Below the pieces are notes generated by a model. It made no database searches and was not told the origin of the DNA. It saw only the letters and a program-made list of their open reading frames with translations. Shown piece by piece: positions 8,268 to 15,225 of a stretch of 35,567 bases of DNA. The stretch comes from Hydrocarboniphaga sp. (GTDB lineage Bacteria; Pseudomonadota; Gammaproteobacteria; Nevskiales; Nevskiaceae), in assembly GCF_028291725.1 (NCBI RefSeq), contig NZ_JAQGNT010000058.1, forward strand, positions 1 to 35,567, given 5' to 3'. Numbering within the stretch: position 1 is the stretch's first letter; every line of letters begins with the position of its first letter. Made by a program: the position numbers and the translations under genes.

Positions 8268-8714
8268 ATGGATCGCATCGACGAGTTGTTCGCCATCGAG
8301 CAGATCAGGCAGCTCAAGGCCCGCTACTTCGAGTGCATCGACGGCAAGCTCTGGAGCGAGTGGGGCGCCTTGTTCGCCGATGACGCGACCATGGACATCG
8401 CCGGCGACCAGCCCGGCCCCGGCAGCGTGGTGAAGACTGCCGCGGCGATCACCGAAACCGTGAGCCGCATGCTCACGGGCGTGACCAGCGTGCATCACGG
8501 TCACATGCCGCGCATCGAGATGCTGTCGGCCGACAAGGCGACCGGCATCTGGGCCATGGAAGACCTGCTGGTCTGGGCCGAGGACGCGCCCAGGCAAGGT
8601 CCGTTCACGCGGCTGCACGGCTATGGCCACTACCACGAGACCTATGTGCGCAAGGGCGAAGCCTGGCGCATCCAGAGCCTGCGGTTGACGCGGCTGCATG
8701 TGGAGCTCTGCTGA
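8268..8714 (+). CDS. SnoaL-like / nuclear transport factor 2 family protein
   Basis: A 148-aa single-domain cone-shaped alpha+beta-barrel protein of the SnoaL_4 type. The N-terminus IEQIRQLKARYFECIDGK is the family helix pair, followed by W.ALFADDATMDI and a central HHGHMPRIE strand. Relatives include ketosteroid isomerase, scytalone dehydratase and polyketide cyclases, so isomerisation, dehydration or simple ligand binding are all possible; the catalytic residues cannot be assigned by eye. The ATG is 8 nt after AAGGGAG. It is the first gene of the second plus-strand unit, directly downstream of an operator-like 19-bp repeat and followed by a REP-like dyad. Confidence 0.85.
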   Translation: MDRIDELFAIEQIRQLKARYFECIDGKLWSEWGALFADDATMDIAGDQPGPGSVVKTAAAITETVSRMLTGVTSVHHGHMPRIEMLSADKATGIWAMEDLLVWAEDAPRQGPFTRLHGYGHYHETYVRKGEAWRIQSLRLTRLHVELC

Positions 8715-8731
8715 TGAACCCAGGCCCTTGT

Positions 8732-8826
8732 TGTCATTCCCGCGAAGGCGGGAATCCAGTGCGCGCAATGCGATGAACCGCCGTTCTTCGTGCTGGAACT
8801 GGATTCCCGCCTTCGCGGGAATGACA
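8732..8826. repeat. MITE/REP-like element with perfect 29-bp terminal inverted repeats
   Basis: Arms 8732-8760 and 8798-8826 are perfect reverse complements over 29 bp. Each arm contains its own mini-dyad (TTCCCGC / GCGGGAA). A 37-bp centre separates them, and TTTTTT follows the right arm. The TGTCATTCCCGCG...GGGAATCC type is a dispersed extragenic repeat familiar from many proteobacterial genomes. In RNA it would make a long hairpin between the SnoaL-like and AveC-like genes, able to stabilise, attenuate or terminate the transcript. The copy is intergenic and interrupts no gene. Confidence 0.85.
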
Positions 8827-8876
8827 GAGTTTTTTCTTGTAAGACGTGCCGGCTCGCAAGCCGGCGGGAGACTGCG

Positions 8877-9956
8877 ATGAGTACCTTCACCACTGGAAGC
8901 GCCGGCCGCGCACCCGCCATCGCGGCCAGCTTGTCGAAGCAGAGCACTTACAACGGCACCATCGTCTGGGCCGCGCTCGGCGCGTTCTTCATCGTGCTGC
9001 AGATCTATGTGTTCGGCGCCTGGATCGCCGACGGCGGCGCCAAGGCCATCGTGCCCGACCCGGCCGACGTGCCCAAGTACACGCGCATCGCCTGCCTGCT
9101 GTTCCAGATCTTCGGCGTCGGCGCCTGCATCGCGGGCGCGGTCTACGTGACGCTGCGCTCGATCAAGGAGAAGCAGCTCACGTTCGACGCCATGCTGTTC
9201 ATCGCCGGCGCGCTCGCGGGTTGGGCCGATCCGCTGGCGAACTTCATCCGGCCGCAGTTCTTCGGCAGCTCGGCGATGGTCAACCTGCAGAGCTGGGGGC
9301 CGTACATCCCGGGCTGGCTGGCGCCGCGTGCGGAGTTCTACGCCGAGCCGATTTTGCTGACCGCGCCGTTCGGCTATTCGCAGGTGTTCCTGTGGGTGCC
9401 GATCGTGGCCTGCCTGCTCATGCAGTGGGCACGCCGGCGCTGGCCGAATGCGGGCGCGCTGCGCTATGTGTTCGTGGCCTGGCTGTTTTGCGGCGGCTCG
9501 CTGCTGATCGAAGAACTGGTCATGAACCGACTCGGCATCCAGGCCTACCCGGGCTCGGAACGCAGCCTCGCGATCTGGAGCGGCGAAACCTACCAGTACC
9601 CGATCTACAACCCGATCGTCTGGGGCGCGGTGTGGGTCGCGACCGCGGCGCTGCGCTTCTTCCGCGACGATCGCGGCCGCAGCGTGGTGGAGCGCGGCGC
9701 CGACGCCTTGCAGGTGTCCGAGACCGCGCGCACCGGCGTGCGGCTGCTCGCGGTGGTCGGCTTCATCAACGTGCTGCTGATCGCCTACGGCCTGGCGCTC
9801 GCGGTCATCAACCTCGTGAGCCCCAACGTGCAGACGCCGTCGGGCTATGCCAGCCATCTGCACAATCACATGTGCGGTGTCGGTACGCCCATGGCCTGCC
9901 CGGGACCGAACGTGCCGATCCCGATCCGCAACTCGCAGATGATGCCGCCGGGCTGA
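8877..9956 (+). CDS. AveC-like (spirocyclase AveC family) membrane protein
   Basis: A 359-aa polytopic inner-membrane protein. It matches the AveC-like family pattern from memory: VWAALGAFF..LQIYVFGAW near the start; a DPLANF segment with N-LQSWG-YIPGW and an AEPILL stretch; RRWP-NAG; IEELVMNRLG-QAYPG; the FRDDRGRSVVERG loop; and a C-terminal CGVGTPMACPGPNVPIP. AveC of Streptomyces avermitilis acts in spiroketal formation in avermectin synthesis; proteobacterial homologues are uncharacterised. ATG 8877 follows GGCGGGAG; the open frame upstream of it is only the REP-like element. It lies 3 nt before the VWA gene and in the same operon as P450 no. 1. A second, more distant AveC-like protein lies at 16450. 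Confidence 0.85.
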   Translation: MSTFTTGSAGRAPAIAASLSKQSTYNGTIVWAALGAFFIVLQIYVFGAWIADGGAKAIVPDPADVPKYTRIACLLFQIFGVGACIAGAVYVTLRSIKEKQLTFDAMLFIAGALAGWADPLANFIRPQFFGSSAMVNLQSWGPYIPGWLAPRAEFYAEPILLTAPFGYSQVFLWVPIVACLLMQWARRRWPNAGALRYVFVAWLFCGGSLLIEELVMNRLGIQAYPGSERSLAIWSGETYQYPIYNPIVWGAVWVATAALRFFRDDRGRSVVERGADALQVSETARTGVRLLAVVGFINVLLIAYGLALAVINLVSPNVQTPSGYASHLHNHMCGVGTPMACPGPNVPIPIRNSQMMPPG

Positions 9957-9959
9957 GCC

Positions 9960-11807
9960 ATGCACGCGCCTAGCAGCCTGTCGGACTTGGCAAGATCTAC
10001 TGCGGCTTCGGCCCGCTGCGCCCAAACTGCGGGCGCCCTCGTCAAATATGACTCGATATTTTCCTCAGTCGCCCGCAGCTTGGACACAGCAGGCCAAACC
10101 CTCGCTACGATCTCCCAAGTCCGACAGGCTGCTAGCACCTCGCTCGTCACGCTGTTCGCGACCGCCGTCGCGGGCCAGCCGCTGACGATCGTCGAGGCGC
10201 GCGACGGCGTCGGCTGCCTGGACGGTTCGGCGCTGCGCCTCGCGGCCGGGCTGACGCCGGATCGGCAGCTGCTCACCGTGGCGCTGCATGCGGCGCTGAT
10301 CGGCGCCGGCAGCCTGCAGCCCGATGTGCTGCGCGCCTTGCGCGCAAGCAATATCGCGTGCCGCCGCTGGCTGCTGATCGAAGGCAGCCGCGCCGCGCGT
10401 GCGCTGGGGCCGCTGATTCCGCCGCGCATCGCGCGGGCGATCGAGGCGCTGGGCATACCGGCCGCAGAAAGCGCCGCTGAGGCCCTGCAGCTGGCGCTGG
10501 GCCATCGGCCCCTGCCCGTCGCGCCGGAATGGCTGGGAACGCTGCGTCCGCGCCTTGCCGCCGCCACCATGGCGAGCACGGTGGCCAAGACCTCGCGCCA
10601 GTTCGGCGACGAGGCGCAGCCGCCGCAGACCGAAGACAGCGCGGAACAGGCCGGCTCCACTTCGCAGCTGCAGGCGCTGCTGTCGCAGCTGGCGATGCGC
10701 GAGAACGCGGTCACGCGCATGTTGAGCCAGCTGTTCGGCAAGAAGCGCTATTCGCGCCTGCCCGCAGACGGCGAGGGCGGCGCGGCCGGCGACGGTCTCA
10801 GCAGCGGCCACGCACCGGTGGCGCCCGGCAGCATCACGCGCGTGCGCGCGCCGGGCGCCGCAGGCGATGCCGACGCACTGAGCGGGCCCACAGTTGCGAC
10901 GTGGCCGGAATGGGACGAGGCGCAGCGACGCTACAGGCCGCAGTGGTGCTCGGTGGCTAGCTTCTGTGCTACTGAAGGAGAAGCATGTACCCGCCATGAC
11001 CTGATCGTGCGCCGCGCCGTGGCGCAACTGGGCCGCGATCTGCGCCGCAGCCGCCGCCAGCCGCAGGGCATGGACCTTGATTACGACGCCGCCATGCAGG
11101 CGCTGATCGACCGGCGCAACGGCCACACGCCCGACGAGCGCATCGCGGTGGACCTGCTGCGGCGCGCGCGCGATCTGGGCGCGCTGATCCTGCTCGACAT
11201 CTCCGGCTCGGTGCTGGAGCGCGCGCCCGACGGCCGGCGCGTGCACGATCACCAGCTCGACGCGGCCGCCGCGCTGCTCGACGCCTTCGAAGCGCACGGC
11301 GATCGCGTCGGTGTGCAGGCCTTCCATTCGCGAGGCCGCGGGCAAGTGCATTTTCGTAGCGTCAAGCGCTTCGACGAGCCGTCGACGCTAGCCGTCGCGC
11401 GACGCCTTGGCGGCGTCGAGCCCGGCGCCTACACGCGCCTGGGCACGGCGATCCGCCACGGTGCCTGGATGCTGCGCGAGCAGGCCGGTGCGCGCCGTCA
11501 GCTGCTGATCGTGATCAGCGACGGCTTCGCCTGCGACGAGGGCTATGAAGGCCCGTATGCCGAAGCCGATGCCGCGCATGCGCTGCAGGAAGTGCGCGCC
11601 GCCGGCATCGGCGCGGCCTGCATCACGCTCGGCACCGCCACCGCGGATGCCGTACTCGCGCGCGTGTTCGGTGCCGCCTGCCATGCCGCGGCGCCGGATT
11701 GGCGAGCGATGCGCGCCCTGATCCGGCCGCTGCTGCTCAATGCACTGCGGCTCATCGAAAACACCCAGCGCCGCCGTAGCCGCGCGCCACTGAACAAGGC
11801 CGCCTGA
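9960..11807 (+). CDS. VWA domain protein, NorD/CoxE-like, with in-frame MITE insertion
   Basis: Cytoplasmic von Willebrand factor A protein, 615 aa, partner of the AAA+ ATPase encoded immediately downstream (1-nt overlap). The VWA domain occupies the C-terminal third: MIDAS D413-x-S415-x-S417, then the TRLGTAIRHG threonine region and LLIVISDG. This pairing is the MoxR/VWA type known from NorQ-NorD, CbbQ-CbbO and CoxD-CoxE, which activate metalloenzymes or help metal insertion. Residues 5-58 are encoded by a 162-bp insertion with inverted repeats; removing it restores a start reading MHAPSTSLVTLF. The protein probably tolerates the extra N-terminal 54 residues, but this needs testing. ATG 9960 lies 4 nt after the AveC-like stop. 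Confidence 0.88.
   Translation: MHAPSSLSDLARSTAASARCAQTAGALVKYDSIFSSVARSLDTAGQTLATISQVRQAASTSLVTLFATAVAGQPLTIVEARDGVGCLDGSALRLAAGLTPDRQLLTVALHAALIGAGSLQPDVLRALRASNIACRRWLLIEGSRAARALGPLIPPRIARAIEALGIPAAESAAEALQLALGHRPLPVAPEWLGTLRPRLAAATMASTVAKTSRQFGDEAQPPQTEDSAEQAGSTSQLQALLSQLAMRENAVTRMLSQLFGKKRYSRLPADGEGGAAGDGLSSGHAPVAPGSITRVRAPGAAGDADALSGPTVATWPEWDEAQRRYRPQWCSVASFCATEGEACTRHDLIVRRAVAQLGRDLRRSRRQPQGMDLDYDAAMQALIDRRNGHTPDERIAVDLLRRARDLGALILLDISGSVLERAPDGRRVHDHQLDAAAALLDAFEAHGDRVGVQAFHSRGRGQVHFRSVKRFDEPSTLAVARRLGGVEPGAYTRLGTAIRHGAWMLREQAGARRQLLIVISDGFACDEGYEGPYAEADAAHALQEVRAAGIGAACITLGTATADAVLARVFGAACHAAAPDWRAMRALIRPLLLNALRLIENTQRRRSRAPLNKAA
9970..10135. mobile_element. MITE-like insertion (non-autonomous IS derivative) inside VWA gene
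   Basis: A perfect 21-bp inverted repeat, 9970-9990 and 10115-10135, bounds a 166-bp segment of lower GC. If the outer CTAG at each end (9970-9973 and 10132-10135) is a target-site duplication, the terminal repeats are 17 bp, beginning CAGCCTGTCGG, and the net insertion is 162 bp. There is no transposase gene, so it would have needed one in trans. 162 is divisible by 3 and the frame through it has no stop, so it adds 54 codons to the VWA gene near codon 4. The parent insertion sequence is not identified. A CTAG duplication suits some IS5-type elements, but that is a guess. Confidence 0.75.
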
Positions 11808-12622
11808 TGTCCATTCCCCTGCATCGCGCGTCGGAGGCAGCGTTGAGCGAAGCGCCGTACTACCTGCCGCAGGCGCATGAAGAAACCGTATTCGATGCCG
11901 CGGCCGGTCAGCGACTCGCGGTCTTGCTCAAGGGGCCGACCGGCAGCGGCAAGACGCGCTTCGTCGAGCACATGGCCGCGCGCCTGCAGCGGCCGCTGAT
12001 CACGGTCGCCTGCCACGAAGACCTGTCGGCCTCCGATCTCGTCGGCCGCCATCTGCTCAGCGCCGGCGAGACCGTGTGGTCGGATGGCCCGCTCACGCGC
12101 GCGATGCGCCAGGGCGCGATCTGCTATCTCGACGAGATCGTCGAAGCGCGTCAGGACACCACGGTGGTGCTGCATGCGCTCAGCGATCACCGCCGGCAGC
12201 TGCCCATCGACCGCCTCGGCATCACGCTCGACGCCGCGCCGGGTTTCATGCTGGTGGTGTCGTACAACCCCGGCTACCAGTCGGTGCTCAAGGACATGAA
12301 GCCGTCGACGCGTCAGCGCTTCGTGGCGATCGAACTCGGCTATCCCGCGCGCGAACTCGAACAGCGCATCGTCGCGCACGAGTCCGGCGCGAGCGCGGCC
12401 GATGCCGCCTACCTGGTCACGCTGGCGCAGGCGATCCGCCGCTTGTCGTCTTCGGGTCTGCGCGAAGTGGCGTCGACGCGCCTGCTGGTCGCGGCGGCGC
12501 GGCTGCTGGTGGCCGGCGTGCCGCGCGACATCGCCGTGGACGCCGCGATCATCCAGCCGCTCAGCGACGACCCCGAGATGCTGGGCTCGCTGCGCCAGCT
12601 GCTGGCGCAGTACGCGCCCTGA
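11807..12622 (+). CDS. CbbQ/NirQ/NorQ/GvpN-type AAA+ ATPase (MoxR family)
   Basis: AAA+ ATPase of 271 aa. Walker A is G43-P-T-G-S-G-K49-T50; Walker B is ICYLD109-E110, preceded by WSDGPLTRAM, a family hallmark; the sensor region contains VVSYNPGYQ. Family members form hexamers that, together with a VWA protein, remodel or activate a target enzyme (NO reductase for NorQD, Rubisco for CbbQO). The start codon overlaps the VWA stop (TGATG), so the two are translationally coupled. No nitric oxide reductase or Rubisco is nearby. The next gene is a P450, making P450, Rieske or AveC-like proteins candidate clients (inference). Confidence 0.92.
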   Translation: MSIPLHRASEAALSEAPYYLPQAHEETVFDAAAGQRLAVLLKGPTGSGKTRFVEHMAARLQRPLITVACHEDLSASDLVGRHLLSAGETVWSDGPLTRAMRQGAICYLDEIVEARQDTTVVLHALSDHRRQLPIDRLGITLDAAPGFMLVVSYNPGYQSVLKDMKPSTRQRFVAIELGYPARELEQRIVAHESGASAADAAYLVTLAQAIRRLSSSGLREVASTRLLVAAARLLVAGVPRDIAVDAAIIQPLSDDPEMLGSLRQLLAQYAP

Positions 12623-12679
12623 TCCACCATCGAAATCGAACAATCACGCAACGCTGCTGAATCAGCAAGGAGCTTCACG

Positions 12680-13918
12680 ATGGACTTAGACAAACTGTTT
12701 GGCCCGGCCCTCAATGGCCGCCTTCCCGATCACGTGACACCGGACATGGTGCGCCCGTATCCGATGCAGCTGGGCATGCTCACCGACGAGAATCCCTTCG
12801 AGACCATCGTGCCCAAGCTGCACGAAGGCCCCGGCATCTTCTACAGCACGGATGGCTATCCCGGTCAGCGGCCGGTGTGGATTTTCCGCCACGTCAAGGA
12901 CCAGCAGGCCATCTACATGGACACCGAGCATCTTTCGAGCAAGGACTTCGCGCCGTTCGCGAAACTGCTCGGCGAGAACTGGAGCCAGATCCCGGCCGAG
13001 ACCGATCCGCCGATGCACGGCTTCTACCGCCAGATCATGAACCCGCTGTTCGCACCCAAGAAGATGGCCGAACTCGAAGACCACGTGCGCAGCTTCGCCA
13101 AGACCGCCATCGACAAGTTCAAGCACAAGGGCGAGTGCGACTTCATGGCCGATCTCGCGTTCCAGTTCCCGATCCAGGTGTTCCTCGAACTCATGGGCCT
13201 GCCGCTGGACGATCTGCCCAAGTTCATGGCCTGGGAAATGAAGCTCACGCATCCCAAGTCGATCGAGGAAATGGCCGAAGGCACGCTGCTGGTCAAGAAC
13301 TTCCTGATCGGCGTGATCGAGGAGCGCAAGAAGCAGCCCACGGGCGACTTCATCAGCACGATCATCGCCAGCGAAGTGCAGGGCCGCAAGCTCAGCGACG
13401 ACGAGATGGTGGGCTTCTGCTTCAACCTGTTCATCGGCGGGCTCGACACCGTGTCGACGCACATGGGCCTGCAGTTCCGTCACCTGGCCGAGCATCCCGA
13501 GCACCAGAACCAGCTGCGCGCCAATCCCGAGCAGATTCCGCTGGCGCTCGAAGAGTTCATGCGCGCCTACGCGGCCGTGACCACCTACCGCACCTGCATC
13601 AAGCCGGTGACCATCGGCGGCGTGCAGATCATGCCCGGCGACAAGCTGGCCATGGTGACTTCGCTGGCCGGCCGCGATCCGGATTTCTTCCCTAACCCGA
13701 GTGAAGTGCGGCTCGACCGCAACCCGCGCCACACCACTTTCGCCACCGGCCCGCATCGCTGCGTGGGCGCGCCGCTGGCCAGGCGCGAGCTGATCTTCGC
13801 GATGGAAGAGTTCCTGAAAGCGATCCCGGAGTTCCGCATCAAGCCCGGCGCGAAAATCACCACCTCGATCGGCCCGATCATCCAGCCGCTGTCGCTGCCG
13901 CTGGTGTGGAAGGTCTGA
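12680..13918 (+). CDS. Cytochrome P450 no. 1
   Basis: Bacterial class I-type soluble P450, 412 aa. The heme-thiolate loop is FATGPHRC361VGAPLAR. The I-helix carries GGLDT (the oxygen-activation groove, acidic-Thr pair), and the K-helix ExxR lies in EEFMRAY. The ATG follows AAGGAG. It belongs to the same subfamily-level group as P450 no. 2 at 15226: both share PKKMAELE, RAYAAVTT and GGLDTV, suggesting an old duplication. It is last in the SnoaL-AveC-VWA-AAA+ operon. It probably hydroxylates a large hydrophobic substrate. Its electron-donor ferredoxin and reductase are not in this window. Confidence 0.95.
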   Translation: MDLDKLFGPALNGRLPDHVTPDMVRPYPMQLGMLTDENPFETIVPKLHEGPGIFYSTDGYPGQRPVWIFRHVKDQQAIYMDTEHLSSKDFAPFAKLLGENWSQIPAETDPPMHGFYRQIMNPLFAPKKMAELEDHVRSFAKTAIDKFKHKGECDFMADLAFQFPIQVFLELMGLPLDDLPKFMAWEMKLTHPKSIEEMAEGTLLVKNFLIGVIEERKKQPTGDFISTIIASEVQGRKLSDDEMVGFCFNLFIGGLDTVSTHMGLQFRHLAEHPEHQNQLRANPEQIPLALEEFMRAYAAVTTYRTCIKPVTIGGVQIMPGDKLAMVTSLAGRDPDFFPNPSEVRLDRNPRHTTFATGPHRCVGAPLARRELIFAMEEFLKAIPEFRIKPGAKITTSIGPIIQPLSLPLVWKV

Positions 13919-13987
13919 TCGCGGCAGGAGCTCGCAGGCCGTCTGGGTTTTCCCCGCGATGTAGATCGGGTACTGGGCAGCGGGCAT
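13919..13987 (-). pseudogene. 5' remnant of a truncated gene (aldehyde-dehydrogenase-like N-terminus)
   Basis: On the minus strand, a strong ribosome site (TAGGAGACGAAC) precedes an ATG that reads MPAAQYPIYIAGKTQTACEL and then runs into the antisense of P450 no. 1. The YPIYIAGK pattern looks like the N-terminal strand of an aldehyde dehydrogenase (compare x-YIxGxW), but about 20 residues are too few for certainty. It starts 33 bp after the minus-strand TetR gene, so a TetR plus enzyme operon was probably cut off when the P450 end was joined here. The frame stays open through the P450, but that part has antisense composition. Confidence 0.4.
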
Positions 13988-14019
13988 GTTCGTCTCCTAA
14001 TGACGCTGAAGAACAGATC

Positions 14020-14655
14020 TCAGCTGCGCTCGCCCGGAAACCGCTCGCGCAGGTAGCGCTCGAGAATCGCCTTGCCCGATTCCGAGACGATCGCATTGAA
14101 GGTCCTTTCGATCGCATCGGGCATCGACATCGGGTACTGCGTGCCATACAGCGAGAGCAGCGTAGGGCCATAGGCGCTGACCGCGAAAATGCTGTAGCGC
14201 AGCGTCTCCACCGGCAGCGGCCGCAGCGAGCCTTCGTCGAGGGCGCCGCGGATGCAGAGATAGGCCGTGTCGTCGGTCTCCCGCTGCAGCTCCTGCATTT
14301 GCTGGGCAAGTGCCGGCTGCAGGATTTCGGACTGCTTGCTGATCGCGTTCAGGATGGCCCGCGTGGTCGGCCTCGACAGCGCCTCGATGCGCGCCTTGGT
14401 GAATTCGAGCAGCGCATCCAGGCCCTGCCGATCGTGCAGCGTGTCGAGGTAGGGCAGGCACTCCTTGAGCCGGTGGCGAACGGCCGCGGCGAACAGCTGC
14501 TCCTTGCCGCCGAAGCAGTCGTAGATCGTCGCAGTGGAACAATGGGCCAGCTTGGCGATGGTGATGACCGAAACTTCCGGGAAGGGATGCTCGACAAACA
14601 GCAGGCTCGCAATCTCCAGCACCCGCTGCAGGGTTTCCGGTTTCTTGTTGCTCAT
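14020..14655 (-). CDS. TetR/AcrR family transcriptional regulator
   Basis: A 211-aa repressor-type regulator. The N-terminal helix-turn-helix is visible: VLEIASLLFVEH, VSVITIAKLAHCSTATIYDCFGGKEQLFAAAV. The C-terminal ligand domain has a block around YSIFAVSAYGPTLLSLYG. It is transcribed leftward towards the truncated gene remnant at 13919-13987, which may have been its original partner. It also lies 570 bp from P450 no. 2, transcribed away from it, so it may control that promoter. It is one of three TetR proteins in the window and a candidate for binding the shared 19-bp repeats; nothing in the sequence decides which. Confidence 0.92.
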   Translation of the reverse strand: MSNKKPETLQRVLEIASLLFVEHPFPEVSVITIAKLAHCSTATIYDCFGGKEQLFAAAVRHRLKECLPYLDTLHDRQGLDALLEFTKARIEALSRPTTRAILNAISKQSEILQPALAQQMQELQRETDDTAYLCIRGALDEGSLRPLPVETLRYSIFAVSAYGPTLLSLYGTQYPMSMPDAIERTFNAIVSESGKAILERYLRERFPGERS

Positions 14656-15024
14656 CGACGAGACTCTAGGTGTCCGTCAGGTGACAGGAATGTGGACTGG
14701 AAACATGAAAAAACGACGTAGGGATTCAAATGATTATTGTCGCGATCGTCTGCCGGTGCCGCTTGCAAACGTGGCGATAACTGCAGCTTGTCGGCCAAGT
14801 CGAACGCTACCGCCGAATTTCGTGGAAAACGCATATTACATTTAATAGCGTGACGGCCCATGTCGCCCCCTCTATTCTTTTCAAACCGAGGGCGCCGCCG
14901 TTTGAACGCCCTGTAAAAGATGGATTTCTATAAGCGCGGCGATCAACGCCGCCATACAGGCACCTGCAACGACGGGTGCCGGAGGATCGAATGTCGCACC
15001 CCGGATGCTATCAGTCGCCTGAGT

Positions 15025-15057
15025 CCAGCCCGCAGCTCGACCCGGCCTGCGGGCTGG
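15025..15057. terminator. GC-rich hairpin in P450 no. 2 leader
   Basis: CCAGCCCGCAG (15025-15035) pairs perfectly with CTGCGGGCTGG (15047-15057), an 11-bp stem with an 11-nt loop. No T-run follows, so it is not a standard intrinsic terminator. It lies 11 bp upstream of the 19-bp operator and could insulate that promoter from upstream transcription. Function is inferred. Confidence 0.4.
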
Positions 15058-15068
15058 CGTCGGTGCAG

Positions 15069-15087
15069 AGCTGACTAAACGTCAGCT
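15069..15087. promoter_or_regulatory. 19-bp inverted-repeat operator, site 3 (P450 no. 2 operon)
   Basis: AGCTGAC-N5-GTCAGCT, the only one of the six copies with perfect 7-bp arms, 139 bp upstream of the P450 start. It serves as the reference form for the motif. Position and symmetry point to a dimeric repressor or activator; the protein is not identified. Confidence 0.65.
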
Positions 15088-15225
15088 AAGATGAGCTCGA
15101 GCGGCCCGGCGTCCGGCATGGCGCGAGGAGTCCGCGATGACGCATCACCCGACCGCAGCAGCGGACCTTCGAGCCCCGTATCGCCGGCACCCATCAAGCT
15201 GTCTTGATCACCGAGTGGCAGAACC

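Larger units (their letters stand above)
14656..15225. other. Long intergenic leader between TetR gene and P450 no. 2
   Basis: 570 bp without a convincing gene. It is less GC-rich than its neighbours around 14690-14950. It holds a hairpin at 15025-15057 and the 19-bp operator at 15069-15087. A small open frame starts at ATG 15137 after GGAG; it runs past the P450 start in another frame and stops within the first ~60 nt of that gene. The P450 ATG itself has a poor ribosome site, so coupling to this upstream frame is possible. I see no tRNA, known riboswitch or clear promoter hexamers. Confidence 0.5.

Noticed and set aside
6978-10025. 1015-codon minus-strand open frame
   Set aside because: It is antisense to four well-supported genes (DUF2834 end, kinase, SnoaL-like, AveC-like) and also crosses the REP-like element. 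Its His/Arg/Ala/Gln-rich composition is that of a high-GC shadow frame.
9970-10135. Reading the inverted-repeat segment as a transcription terminator or as a complete insertion sequence
   Set aside because: The arms are 124 bp apart with no T-run, and no transposase is encoded. A non-autonomous element with CTAG duplication explains it better.
11807-12622. Calling the AAA+/VWA pair norQ/norD of denitrification
   Set aside because: No nitric oxide reductase subunits are in the window. The family is shared with several unrelated systems, so only the family name is used.
12655-12667. TGCTGA-A-TCAGCA palindrome before P450 no. 1
   Set aside because: The core resembles the 19-bp operator half-sites (CTGA/TCAG), but the spacing is 1 nt rather than 7 between cores, and the P450 appears to be within the SnoaL-led operon. 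Not counted as a seventh site.
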